From Anniella stebbinsi (Eukaryota; Chordata; Lepidosauria; Squamata; Anniellidae), in NCBI GenBank assembly GCA_029215795.1, contig JARDYH010000002.1:293353973-293417972 (forward strand): a stretch of DNA of 64,000 nt. The letters run 5' to 3'. The translations under genes and the position numbers were made by a program. Positions 23,393 through 34,443 of the stretch are shown one piece after another. The first letter of the stretch is position 1. Each line of letters begins with the position of its first letter. The notes under the pieces are model-generated. The model searched no databases. It had not been told where the DNA came from and was given only the letters and a program-made list of their open reading frames with translations.

Positions 23393-23540
23393 AGCCTATC
23401 TACACTACTGCTTTAAAATGGTTTAAAACGGTTTAAAATGGTTTATAACAGTTTTGACAACTGTTGGGGCCCAGGACACACTCCATATACAGTTTTCAAA
23501 ATGTTTTCAAAGTGTTATATCCTGCGTGTGTAGATAGGCT
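23393..23540. mobile_element. 148-bp element of the CTATCTACAC group
   Basis: The ends AGCCTATCTACAC and GTGTAGATAGGCT are exact inverted repeats of 13 bases. CTATG is on both sides (23388-23392 and 23541-23545). It is the reverse of the copy at 16547-16685. Confidence 0.85.
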
Positions 23541-23721
23541 CTATGATTCAGTCTCAAACTACAAAGCAGACTATCACTCCAGGACAATCAGATCCTGATT
23601 TGATATTTTGGTTTGCAGTCAGAGATTAAACTACAGAAATCGGAAACTACCAATTAACAAAGTTCATGGTTTGTCCATTACTGTGTGAGAGAGAATGGGA
23701 AGACAGAAGGGGAGCAGGGAG

Positions 23722-23799
23722 CATGTGGGCACAATATGGCTTATTGCACCAAAATTGTTACATGTGGGCACAACATGGTTTATTGCACCATAATTGTTA
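23722..23799. repeat. Tandem repeat, 39 bp x 2
   Basis: Two adjacent units starting catgtgggcacaa and ending attgtta differ at a few positions only. The repeat lies within an unnamed MITE-like stretch (about 23610-23815). Confidence 0.9.
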
Positions 23800-23858
23800 C
23801 ATCTGAACAGGACTATTGAGTTACTTTGGACCAGGTACAAGTTTTTATCCTAATCCAG

Positions 23859-24262
23859 CCTTCCCTAATCTGGTACCCACCAGATGTGTTGGACTACAAC
23901 TCCAATCACCCCCAGCTAGGCTGACCATATGAAAAGGACAGGGCTCCTGTATCTTTAACAGTTGTAGAGAAAAGGGAAATTCAGTCAGTGTCATTGTATG
24001 CAATTAGTTCCTGGTGAAATTCCCTCTTCATCACAACTGTTAAAGTTGCAGGCACTATACTAGAGTGACCATATAAAAAAGAAGGCAGAGCCGCTGCACC
24101 TTTAACTGTTGTGATGAAAAGGGAATTTCACCAGGAACTAATTGCATACAAATGACTCTGGCTGAAATTCCCTTTTCTATACAACTGTTAAAGATACAGG
24201 AGCCCTGTCCTCCTTTTCATATGGTCAGCCTACCCCCAGCCAACATGGCCCAACCACTTGCC
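23859..24262. repeat. Hairpin element, family C, split by a MITE
   Basis: The left arm 'cagatgtgttggactacaac' runs to 23916 and the remainder 'caacatggccc' resumes at 24241, after the MITE and its duplication. The far arm is lost. Confidence 0.65.
23917..24232 (-). mobile_element. Palindromic hAT MITE, copy 3
   Basis: TAGGCTGACCATATGAAAAG ends with an exact CCCCCAGC duplication (23909-23916 and 24233-24240). The loop is in the opposite direction from copies 1, 2 and 4. Confidence 0.92.
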
Positions 24263-24697
24263 TGGTCAGCATTAGCAAACAGGAATGGTATCCAGGCAAG
24301 TGAACAGACTGCTGGAGAAAGGATATAATGTTCCACCCTCCTCCGAGAGCTTACAGCACATTGGCGGGAGAATGGTCTAGCGAGCAAAAGTGTTTACTAA
24401 CCTGCTTTTTACTCATAAGAGAGGCTAGCAAAGGAGAAGGCAGCATCCACCAATCACCAGCCCCTTTAAGAGTACAAAACAGACCAGGAAGTATTTTTGC
24501 AGGCTAGTAACTCCTGTTGTTTCAATTACAAGGCTGAATGTTTGGTTACACTAAATCGTAGCATAACTTCAAACATAACTTCCCCATGTGGAAAGGGGAA
24601 ACATGGATATTGTGCATGGGGAGAAATAGTGGCTCCACTACCAAAGAACATGCCACAGAGTCCTACCACACATGCATATAGTGAAATAATGGGGGGG

Positions 24698-25014
24698 TAG
24701 GCTGACCATATGAAAAGGAGGACAGGGCTCATGTAACTTTAACAGTTGTAGAGAAAAGGGAATTTCAGCCAGTGTCATGTGTATGCAATTAATTCCTGGT
24801 GAAATTCCCTGTTCATCACAACTGTTAAAGTTGCAGGGGCCCTGCCTTCTTGTATATGGTCACTCTAGACAGTGCCTGCACCTTTAACTGTTGTGATGAA
24901 GAGGGAATTTCACCAGGAACTAATTGCATACAAATGACACTGGCTGAAATTCCCTTTTTTCTACAACTGTTAAAGTTACATGAGCCCTGTCCTCCTTTTC
25001 ATATGGTCAGCCTA
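24698..25014 (+). mobile_element. Palindromic hAT MITE, copy 4
   Basis: Full arms with the 'AAAAGGAGGACAGGGC' end type. It sits between G runs, so the target duplication (TGGGGGGG versus GTTGGGGG) cannot be judged. Confidence 0.88.
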
Positions 25015-26034
25015 GTTGGGGGGGGGGGAGTGATAATACTGCTTATAATTTGTTTTAACGAATTAAATTGGCTTTTGAAAAGAAACAGAGATGAATAAAT
25101 AATATTTTTCATTTTAAAAAAAGATAATTATGAGTTTAAAAAACAATCAGAAGTTGGGAGCTTCCTTAAGTTTTAGCTTTTACAGAAAGTAGAGTCTCCA
25201 GAGGGTTCCCAGAATATGAGAGATTCTTTTTCCTTTTAACTATAACACAAAGGCAACATGAAGAAGGCACAAATTATCACATCCACAGGGCTTCCAAACC
25301 CTCTTTAGAGAGAGGAAGATTTTTATGTGTTTTTTTCCCCCACTTTGGGAAGAGAACAAATGTAATTGGGGGAAAAGGTTGTGAAACAAATTGGATTGAA
25401 ATGTGTTAATATTGAATTAAACAGACGGTGTGGTGCAGGTACCGTAGGGCCATTTCTCATGTTACTTTCCCCCAAAATGAGTACTAACACTTATTTCAGA
25501 AAAAAGAGCAGAACATGTAAAGTGGGTTTGCCAAGATATTTATTTCCTTCCTGGCACATGTGTTGTGAAGCTGATTTAGGCAGAATTGACTTCTAAACCT
25601 GCACTGGCTTCCTGAATATGTATGGGGAAGGAATAAAAAAGGGGGCCAGGATCTCCAGCTGTTAGCCCAAAAATGTATTTTACTTGCTGTAAACATTTTA
25701 GCATCAGCACATTGGGAGAAATTGTGTTTCCTTACTGTCGCTTCTCTGCACTTCCTCATTCTTCCTGGAGAGGAAATAGGAAGTAAACAAAGACCACATG
25801 GCCCATTCAGAGTCTGTTTTTATCACACCACTTTTCCTGCACACAGCAGATCATGGCACATTCCATTGTTTTTTTTAAAAAGGGGAAAAAACTGGATTAA
25901 AAGGGGTCTATTTTGCTATGGAAAAATGAGCAGAAGGAGCGGGAGGTGTGCTGGAAGTGGACATCATCTAAAGGACATGCGCACATCCATTAAGTGAGCA
26001 TGCGATAAAACACTTGTCTGATGAACCTCTATAT
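25015..26034. other. Intronic sequence, no feature recognised
   Basis: AT-rich, no exon, no named repeat. Confidence 0.5.
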
Positions 26035-26178
26035 CAGGGCTCAGCAAAAATGCAGAGTGAGGGCACAATTCTTTGTAAAGCAGATATTTTGGCCTACAAA
26101 CCTCTTCAGTCCAATCCAGGGTTCATGGGAATTGTAGACCAAAACATCTGGAGGCCCACAAATTGCTCACTCCTGTTG
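26035..26178. repeat. Hairpin element, family C
   Basis: The outer end CAGGGCTCAGCAA pairs with TTGCTCACTCCTG. The inner arms are 'atattttggcctacaa' and 'ttgtagaccaaaacat'. Confidence 0.7.
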
Positions 26179-26241
26179 TAAATGCAGCTACAAGGGGTGG
26201 GGAACATGACTCTGATCAGAGGTGACAGGGATGGGGGGGGG

Positions 26242-26292
26242 TATTATTGTTATTATTATTATTGTTGTTGTTGTTATTGTTGTTGTTGTTAA
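26242..26292. repeat. (ATT/GTT)n microsatellite
   Basis: Mixed ATT and GTT units of about 50 bases, after a G run. Confidence 0.9.
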
Positions 26293-26455
26293 TTTGCCCC
26301 TTGGGAAAAATAGCAGCTTTTGGGGAAGTGATTCAGATTGGGAAACTGGCATGGGGCAAAGGGTTATCTCACCCTCTTCCAGTGCAGCAGCTCCAACTGG
26401 AAACCTTTCCTTTCACTTTCCCTAGATGCATTCAATTTGCACATTTAAGGGGAAA

Positions 26456-27020
26456 TAGAATCATAGAATAGTAGAGTTGGAAGGGGCCTATAAGGCCATT
26501 GAGTCCAACCCCTGCTCAATGCAGGAATCCACCTTAAAGCCTACCTCCCAGATGGTTGTCCAGCTGCCTCTTGAATGCTTCTAGTGTGGGAGAGCCCATG
26601 ACCTCCCTAGGTAATTGGTTCCATTGTTGTACTGCTCTAACAGTCAGGAAGTTTTTCCTGATTTCCAGCCAGAATCTGGCTTCCTGTAACTTAAGCCCAT
26701 TATTCTGTGTCCTGCATTCTGAGATGATCAAGAAGAGATCTTGGCCCTCCTCTGTGTAACAACCTTTCAAGTATTTGAAGAGTGCTATCTTGCCTCCCCT
26801 CAGTCTTCTCTTCTCAAGGCTAAACATGCCCGGGGCTTTGTTTCCAGTTCCCTAATCATCCTAGTTGCCCTCCTTTGAACTCCTTATAGCTTATTTGCAT
26901 CCTTCTTGAAGTGTGGTGCCCAGAACTGGACACAATACTCAAGACGAGGCCTAACCAGTGCCGAATAGAGGGGAACCAGTACCTCGTGTGATTTGGAAGC
27001 TATGCTTCTATTAATGCAGC
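26456..27020 (-). pseudogene. CR1 LINE 3' part with end of ORF2
   Basis: The plus strand shows the classic reverse-complement CR1 end ('aatcatagaatagtagagtt', 'ggaaggggcctataaggcca'). On the minus strand 26827-26534 reads IALFKYLKGCY, LKLQEARFWLEIRKNFLTVR and AVQQWNQLPREV...FKRQLDNHL, the last block of CR1 ORF2. Further coding sequence continues to about 27020. 5'-truncated. The frame is fairly well kept, so the copy is not among the oldest here. Confidence 0.92.
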
Positions 27021-28339
27021 TGGGGAAACTAGCTGCATTAGTAAGGAAACCAGAATGCCCCTCACAAAAGCCCTATCTATCTATCTTCCTAAAATCATGC
27101 TGGCTCAGGATTATGGGAATTACAGCCCAACTCACTGGAGGGCAATAGGTTTAGGTTTACATAGCATGTAATTTGACCCTGAGTTCACAGAAAAAGTGGC
27201 TGGATTTATTAAGGCAGGAATGTCATTTCCAAATTCTTTATGACACACAGGTATCCCACATTGTATTTTATACAATTTCAAGATGTGGTGCCAGCTAGTT
27301 CTGATATGCCAAAGACATAACACCTATTAACATCATGTGAGGTAGTCCACCTATGAAAGTGGAGCCCAATCCAGCTATTACGATCAATATAGCACCATCC
27401 TCCTGCTATTAAACATGGTTATTTGGCTGTGTGAGAACTGCTGAGAGAGTGTGAGCATCATAGGTCTGTAGCCAATGCACAGGTGTTTGGCAAACTCTGC
27501 CTCAGGCTATTAGTTTGTTCATGAAAGATGAAGGGGTGGGGGGTGGGGAGAAATATCGACACACATGCTCATGAGCACTGTTAAATCTTTTGGGTTATGT
27601 GGAGCTGCTTCTCTTTACAAGATAATCAACTGAGAGAACACTGCTGTGTCTTATGGCTAAGAAACTATCACAGTTGCCCACCAAACCTAGCCTTGCTAAT
27701 GAAATATGTATTGTTAGATTGATTTTTCCAGACCTGTAACCATCCAGATTGGGTTTTGTATACAAATAACTAGTGTATGATATGTTAGCAGAACAGGAAA
27801 ATGCAACAACCAGCACTCTGAGGGCTCTCAAGTGCAGGTGTAGGTGATATATAGATTTTGAGATAACACAATAGCTGTGCATTGTCTGTCGAATGCTTCT
27901 GTTTGATCACTATAAACTGAAATGTGGTTTAAAAAAGAGAAAGAAAGTGGGGGATGCAGTTTTCTCTCCTCTACGTAGTTTTAAATATTCCATTACTACA
28001 TCTTGTTTCACTTTCCTTAAACCACGATGTGACTGCCCTGTGCCATACCTGCCACAAGGGCCAATGATGGCAAGCAAAAGCCTGCACTCCTGTCACCTTC
28101 TCACCTGCAACCCACAAAATGCCTCAATAGACTAGAGCAAAGCAAGCCCAAGGCAGGGGGGGTGCATTGCATGTACCATAATTTACCCTAGAGTAGCCCT
28201 ATCTCTAGATGGCCACTACTAACAATGAGACCCTATGGCAGGGGTGGGCAACCTCCAGCAATTGGAGGGTGCATCCCCCATAGAAGTCACTGGGGGGCAT
28301 ACGCCACTCCAGTAAATTTGCTGTAGTGACATAATCATG
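27021..28339. other. Intronic sequence, little recognised
   Basis: A decayed family C fragment near 27100-27150 and a 'ggcaggggtgggcaacctcc' hAT-type end at about 28238. Otherwise no repeat or exon seen. Confidence 0.45.
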
Positions 28340-28800
28340 CTGATAAAGACCGCCATCACACCAGCGGTTTAACTCACTCTCGCCATGCCTGGTATCTGGC
28401 TTTGCAGCGCGAGACTCACATGACGTCATCCCTGTCCTGCATCGATTTTGCCTCTTTTCCTCTGTTTTGCCTATTATTTTGGTGCAGGGAAAGTCTGGAT
28501 CATTTCCCCAAGTGACTTTAATGCGCCCTTAAGCCTCCATTTAGTGCTGTCCCCTTGCTTTTTCCTTTGTTAGGACGTGTGCTTTGAATGGAGTCTTGTT
28601 GATGAAAGGGGAGGGCTGGGTGGTTCTCCTCCTCCAGCGTACTGTGTCAAACATTCAAATGAATGGACTTTTTACTGCTCCAACTCCAACCTCCGTGCCT
28701 ACAGTGCCCTCATTTATAAAGATAAAGAGATGAAACTTGGGACCTTGAGAGCTCTTAAGCAGAGCTTTCGGCATGCCAAGGTTTGAATCAGATCAGTTTA
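28340..28800. mobile_element. Probable DNA transposon fragment with shared module
   Basis: 'ccatcacaccagcggtttaa' followed by a CpG-bearing stretch looks like a transposon end. 28698-28743 carries 'catttataaagataaagaga' and tgaaacttggg, similar to the module in the element at 63516. Borders are not certain. Confidence 0.4.
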
Positions 28801-28974
28801 TCCCTTGATTTTTTAGGATTTTTTTTTCATTTTCCCCCTTAAACCCTTTTCCTGATAGCCAACCAGTGCGAACTTCCACCTATTTGCATTTGGGAAGAAT
28901 CGATTTTCCTTTAATTTGATCATGTGAAGCTGTGCATCTCCAGTTCATAAAATACAGACCTGCTCATTCCCTTT

Positions 28975-29116
28975 CTCAAGAGTAAATCCCATTGATTTCA
29001 ACTGCATTTATATCCAAGTCACACTAAAAACCAATGCATGATTACCTTTAAGTAAACCCCATTGAACAGAGAGACTTACTTCTGAGTAAACAGAAGTAAG
29101 ACCTCAGAAGTAAGGA
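28975..29116. repeat. Hairpin element, family D (expanded copy)
   Basis: 'agagtaaatcccattgattt', 'aagtaaaccccattgaacag' and 'gacttacttctgagtaaaca' are family D arms, followed by a second short inverted copy (acagaagtaagacctcagaa). Confidence 0.65.
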
Positions 29117-29366
29117 TAGGGTTGCAGAACACTTCTTTCCAGTTTGCTGTTTTAGACTCTTTTTAAAAAAGCTTCTGAGTGACCACACTATTAAAAGTCA
29201 GTTCTATAGCTTCAACGTCTGATAGCTGCTTGTTTTACACAACTTTTCTGTTCACACAAAATTAACAGCAAGCGCAAATGCAAGTGCAAATTGAAGAGAG
29301 AGGAGCAACAAGCTGATGCTTGGAGAATTTTGGTGAGCTCGAATATTGCTCATTTTCACATCCCTA
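29117..29366. mobile_element. hAT-like element, one end
   Basis: It ends ...CATTTTCACATCCCTA, the reverse complement of the TAGGGATGTG end seen in several elements here. The inner part repeats aagcgcaaatgcaagtgcaaat. The other end was not found. Confidence 0.45.
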
Positions 29367-30639
29367 GATTTAATGAATGAAAGTAATCAAAGGAAACTGA
29401 AAACAGCCTTTGCTTTAGTGATGCAGGGCAAATGTTTGATGTAAGTTGCATTAAGCCTTTAGCATCTGATAGGACCACTGGAATTCATGTAGTTCCACAA
29501 AGTTCTAAAATAAGCCTATATATATGATGATGAAATGCTCTCCTTGACAAATTACTGGAGGCAATAAACTGTACTAAAGACTGTGGTCAAATCTCATGGT
29601 ACAGAATAAATCCCTCTAAAATGGAGATGTTTGGATTGAAATTTGCAGAAAGTGTTGGAGATCATGTAGCCTCCAACTGTGGGATCAAATGGCCTGATAA
29701 GCAGTAAAATGCTTTAAGTATTTGGCTTATCTCCACAGTTGGATAATCTGATTACTTTGAAAGCAAAGGTATTCATATTAGTCCACGAGGAACAACTCCA
29801 AACTCATCAGTTGAGCAATACTTTTTTTAGGACCAAAATAGTGCGCAAGGTTTCATGTTTTCTAGAACTCTCCATCGGGTTAAGTGGTACAAAAATCAGG
29901 GATGGGGGAAAATTAAGCAGGATGTGATCTGCTGCAATTTAGACCCATCCTCAAGATGGAGACTGTGGACTGAATGAATTAGTCCCTGCTAGGTTCTGCA
30001 GATATTAATTAATTCAGTTGCTGCAGATCTTCTAAAAAGCAAGTCCCAATTAGGAAATTAATGGCTGGAGAAAACTGCAGTAATAAAAATGAATAACATT
30101 TTGAATATGTTCAGCACTACAAAAATGGCAAAAATACTGAAAGAAGTTAAATGAGAAAGAAAAAAAATGGGTTGAAGCGAAAACATTAAAAAAAAACTTT
30201 AGAAGAGTGCTTAAAAGTATCTAATCTAATAATATATTATGATGCAACACGTCTTTCAGATAACCTAGTCCCAAACATCATAAGTCATAACCAGTGCTTT
30301 GAATTCTGCCTGGAAACAGACTAGCCAATGTAACTGCTGTAACAAGGGAGTCACATGCCTCCCAATGAAAATACAGAAGAAACAAATAGCACAAAGAAAA
30401 ATAAGAGACCTTGTCAGATTCAGTGAAATACACTCTTAACGTAAGTCAAGATAAACAGTACTTTTAAACCCTGATACAAATAGTCAGAAAGGTTTAAATT
30501 GTAGTTGGAACAAGGAGAAGGAAAGGTTTTGTTCTGTTCCTTGAAATATAAGCCCCAATTACAAAACAGGTTAAAATTGTGTATGAAAAACATAAACAAA
30601 TTGTCCACAACCCAACCAGCGCCTAGTCTTCCCTAATGT
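29367..30639. other. Intronic sequence, no feature recognised
   Basis: AT-rich, no exon or named repeat. Confidence 0.5.
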
Positions 30640-30752
30640 GCTATTTTCCAGATGTTTTGAGCTACAATTCCCAGTATACTATCGATGCTGGGTGGGGCTG
30701 ATGCAAGTTGACATCCAAAACATCTGGAAGGCACCAGGTTGGGGAAGGCTCA
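30640..30752. repeat. Hairpin element, family C
   Basis: 'ccagatgttttgagctacaa' and 'gacatccaaaacatctggaa' are inverted arms, with the outer 'cttccctaat' and 'ttggggaagg'. Confidence 0.8.
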
Positions 30753-32432
30753 ATGTGGCAAACCATTATGCCCACTATAGAATGAGTGTTCGCCTAATTT
30801 CAATTAGGTGACACATAACATCCAGAATCATAGTGCACCAAAGCAAAGTGGGACCCAGGAAATCCTAGCTAGAGTTACTAACAATGTCATCACCAATTCC
30901 ATTGCCATCACACACTATGCAATCATAGCCAATGACTACTCAGGTTCCCAGGTCTCTGAGTATGAGTTTTGGGGCAATCTAACTGCCAAAGCAAAGATTA
31001 ATAGCCCTCAATTCTATGAAAGATGAGGTGGAAAGAACCAGGAACTGTGTTTCCCACATTTTCTCCCATTTTTTTTAAATTACCACAAAAATGTATTAAG
31101 GAGAAAAAGGCAGAATCACTGCACAATGCCTTCTGATTGGTATTGCCAACATCCCTCCACCTGGAAGCACCTCTAGTGTTTATCAATCACCCCCAATCTC
31201 TTTTGCCAAAACATTGGTCACTCACTGAGCAATTGCCTAGAAAGGTAGTTTTGAAATTATCTCCTGCAGAGAATCCTTTCCGCATGGCTCTGTCTTCCAA
31301 GAAACTCTGAACATGTTAGAAGTTTCTGAGGTACAGTCTAGGATAAAAGCATTGCTTGCATAGGATTCCAGGCAGGGTTGCTGGCCTAATGCTCACCCCA
31401 AGTAAACCAAGAGTGTTGCTAACTCTCTTGTTCATTACAGAGGAAGATCAGTGATGACAGTCCTTCAAAGATGCTTGTCCACCATTACTGATCTTCTGAT
31501 CAAGAAAGACCTGATAAAATTCTAAGAAACCCCAAAGAATACAAGAAGGGATAGTATGCCTCATTTGGCTTGCCCCAAAATTTGAACAAAAAGACTACCT
31601 ATTTCCCTGGGGTGGTCCAATGGAGATTCTCCTTAGCTACAAATGACACTGCATGTTCCCACTGGAGGTCATGGGGCTTCACTGCAACCCCCCATTATCG
31701 TTGGCAAAAGAAAAGATGCACAGAGCACATACTTTGCATCCAAAGACATTGCAGAACCTCCCCTGGCCTGCTGTCCTAACCTTTTCCAGTGTTAAACCCA
31801 CCATGTTTTCGTGTGGATTAGGCAGGGAGGATTGAAGACCTAAAAGAAAATATGAAAATTAAGGAAAGGGATCTAGAATTCTCTGAGGAATTCAAGCCCC
31901 TTCAGGGCTGTGCTCCCAAAGTTAAATGAAAGTAAGCAGGATGCAGCTTTTAAATGGCCAGAAATGTAGGGAAACTCATCAGTGAAAGAAGATGGGAAGG
32001 AGACTACCATGGATCCAAAATTTCTTTCAGTGATGTTACACTTTCTATATTCAGAATGTACAAAGGTAAGGCTTGTTTGATGCATCAAAATCCACAGAAC
32101 ACAATACTATGTGTATGCCATATTTTAAAACCAAAACCACACTAACTTAATTTTTTAGCATGGCACAGGGACACATATGACAAATTAGTTTTGTCTGTGT
32201 ACAGTTGTCAGGGTATGTCTCAGCTCGAGGCAGCAGATGGTAAATATTTATGTGTTGATTTGAATGTGAACAGATGTCTCCAAATACATTTTTAACCGTG
32301 GGTTGATTTGGCTCTTCCTTTTAACATATTACTTTTCAGATCACTGATGCAAGAAAACAGGGACAAAATTGGGAAAAGTTAAGAAAAACGAAAAGCTGAT
32401 CACTTCCCCTCTCACAGGCATTTGTGGAATGA

Positions 32433-32433
<1 letters not shown>
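30753..32433. other. Intronic sequence, no feature recognised
   Basis: No exon or named repeat seen. Confidence 0.5.

Positions 32434-32473
<40 letters not shown>
32434..32473. repeat. (AT)n microsatellite
   Basis: About 20 AT units. Confidence 0.95.
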
Positions 32474-32474
<1 letters not shown>

Positions 32475-33345
32475 TTGTGACTATGGGTCTCCTTTATGTC
32501 CCACCATTGGGAGCTGAACATTATGTGATGATGCAAGAGAGGGCTAACCTGGTTGTGATTTTCCAGTTATAAAGGACCTCCTCTCAGATGCCAAGTTCAG
32601 TGCCAAGTTAAGAACTAGTGATTTACCCAAGATGCCGGAAATCACACCGAGAAGGAGCCAGTGATCACGTAGAGGAGGCCAGAGGAGGTGATGGTGGCAA
32701 TCACACAGAGGAGGTGGTGATGGTGGTGGCATGGACATGTCTGCCCTCTGTTCCTAGGCCCCGGTAAGTATAGCCCTCCCAGGCACTGCATGCTGGGAGC
32801 TGTAGGCTGTACGGGGGCCTAGGCCTGTGTGAGAAAATGGCAGCTCTGCCATTTTATGATAGATCTAACATAAAATGGTCTCTGTGCTTCAAATTTTCAA
32901 AGTCGAAGCAGGATCTTGCACAGTCCTAGTTCTTAAGGCCTTAATTGATTGCAGTCCTTTGCTGAGACAACAGTTCCTTATGGTAGAATACTTCAGCCAA
33001 CATTGCCAGCAGAGTGCTATCCAAGGTACTGAACTGATGTGACTCCTGCCTTGCCTGACATGACTAGAACAGGCAGCGAGAGCTGCGTCACAGTCTGCTT
33101 CTCTTGGGCCTCATGCATAGTCAAGGCACAGGATACACTAGGTCTGTTTATCAGCATTGGTAGTTGAATGGGATGAAACAAACCTGGTGTGTACAGGCTG
33201 CTGTGTACTTGAGACCCAATGGGTTTTGGAGAAGAGATAAGGAGTCTCCTTGCTTCTAAAATGAAAGTTCGAACTATTTCTCCTTTGAGAACTTGCTTTC
33301 AAAATGTTTAAGTAAATAAGGTAATTCACATTACCATCTAAAACA
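32474..33345. other. Intronic sequence, no feature recognised
   Basis: 32640-32740 is rich in gatggtgg-type words, and 32755-32850 holds ggccccggtaag...ggcctaggcc inverted words. No family named. Confidence 0.45.
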
Positions 33346-33478
33346 GGGGTGGCAACTGGTGCCCCTTCAGATGTTGGTGGACTGCAATTCCAACAATAGC
33401 CAACAAAGTCAATGGTGAGGGATCATGGGTGTTGTAGGCCAAAAGATCTGGAGGCCATCAGTTGCCCACCACTGTCTC
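33346..33478. repeat. Hairpin element, family C with full outer ends
   Basis: CAGGGGTGGCAACTGG pairs with the distal 'cagttgcccaccactg'. The inner arms are 'ggtggactgcaattccaaca' and 'gttgtaggccaaaagatctg'. The CAGGGGTGGCAA end is hAT-like. No clear 8-bp duplication. Confidence 0.75.
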
Positions 33479-34060
33479 AGATGGTGAGTGGTGGATCTGT
33501 AAAACCAGTATTTGTTCTTTATCAAGTTGTCTTGATAAAGGGCTGTCTTGCAGCCAAGAGTCAGTGAACCAAGCTGCTGTACAATGATTCCAACTGTGCT
33601 TTTCACTTGACTGACCAGAGTGATTGAAAGGTCCCACAAAAAGTAATCTGTGCATCAGAGTAGCTATCCAATATGACTTTACTTTAGCTCCTCCTGTTAT
33701 TAGCTTGGAGTGGTGTAGTATTCAGTCCATCAATTTTTGTTGTTGTTTTTTCAAGGGGGTGGAGCAAAATGCCTCCAAAGGTTGGATTAATCTTCCAGGA
33801 GGCAGAATAGAAGTTTGCAGGTGGGCAGAGGCTTCCCTTTAAGGATAAGTTGGATGAGGGTTTTTTTTTCATTCTTTTGGACCAGAAACCAACTTGCCAC
33901 CACTTCAATCTCCAGCTTGGGTGGCTTCAGCAACCCAGCAGCATTCTCTTTGAAATGACCATCACATCATTTCCAGGGCCGTTCTTGGACTGGAGGGGTA
34001 GAAGGCTGCCTATGTTGTTCATGGAGTCCACCTGCCCCTGAAAGTTGTTTGTACCTCCAC
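33479..34060. other. Intronic sequence, no feature recognised
   Basis: No exon or named repeat seen. Confidence 0.5.
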
Positions 34061-34443
34061 TAGAGATGTGCTAATTAGCAAAACAAGTAATCTGAATTCT
34101 ATTTCAAAGATCATTCTGACTCGAGTCTCTATCAGATTGCAAGCTTTCTTATTTCTTTTCATATGAAAATCTGTGCATATTTTCACATGTATTCACACCA
34201 ATTGTGCACATCTTTGAATGTATGCATTCTTCTCTGATTGATTAAATTGTATTTGTGCACATTTTTTAAAAAGTACACATAATGTTAAACACCATTTTTG
34301 TGGTCCGCAAATCACATTGCAAGCTTGGAAATGTATGGATTTTTACTGGAGAATGCATCCGAGGCCATGTTCAATCCAAAAGGTATGAACTGGGTAAATC
34401 CTGATAAAAAATGAGCTGAAGTGAATTTCTGAATAAGTCCCTA
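34061..34443. mobile_element. hAT-like element with AGAGATGTGC end
   Basis: It starts CTAGAGATGTGCTAATTAGC and ends near 'gaataagtccctaac', whose reverse complement resembles the start. The interior has repeated tgtgcacat/atttgtgcac words. The related sequence at 41340-41611 lies in the opposite direction. Confidence 0.45.

Noticed and set aside
18348..24240. Regularly recurring ~30-base sequences that could suggest a CRISPR array
   Set aside because: The recurring units are the inverted ends and arms of MITEs, with target duplications, in a vertebrate genome. There is no repeat-spacer structure.
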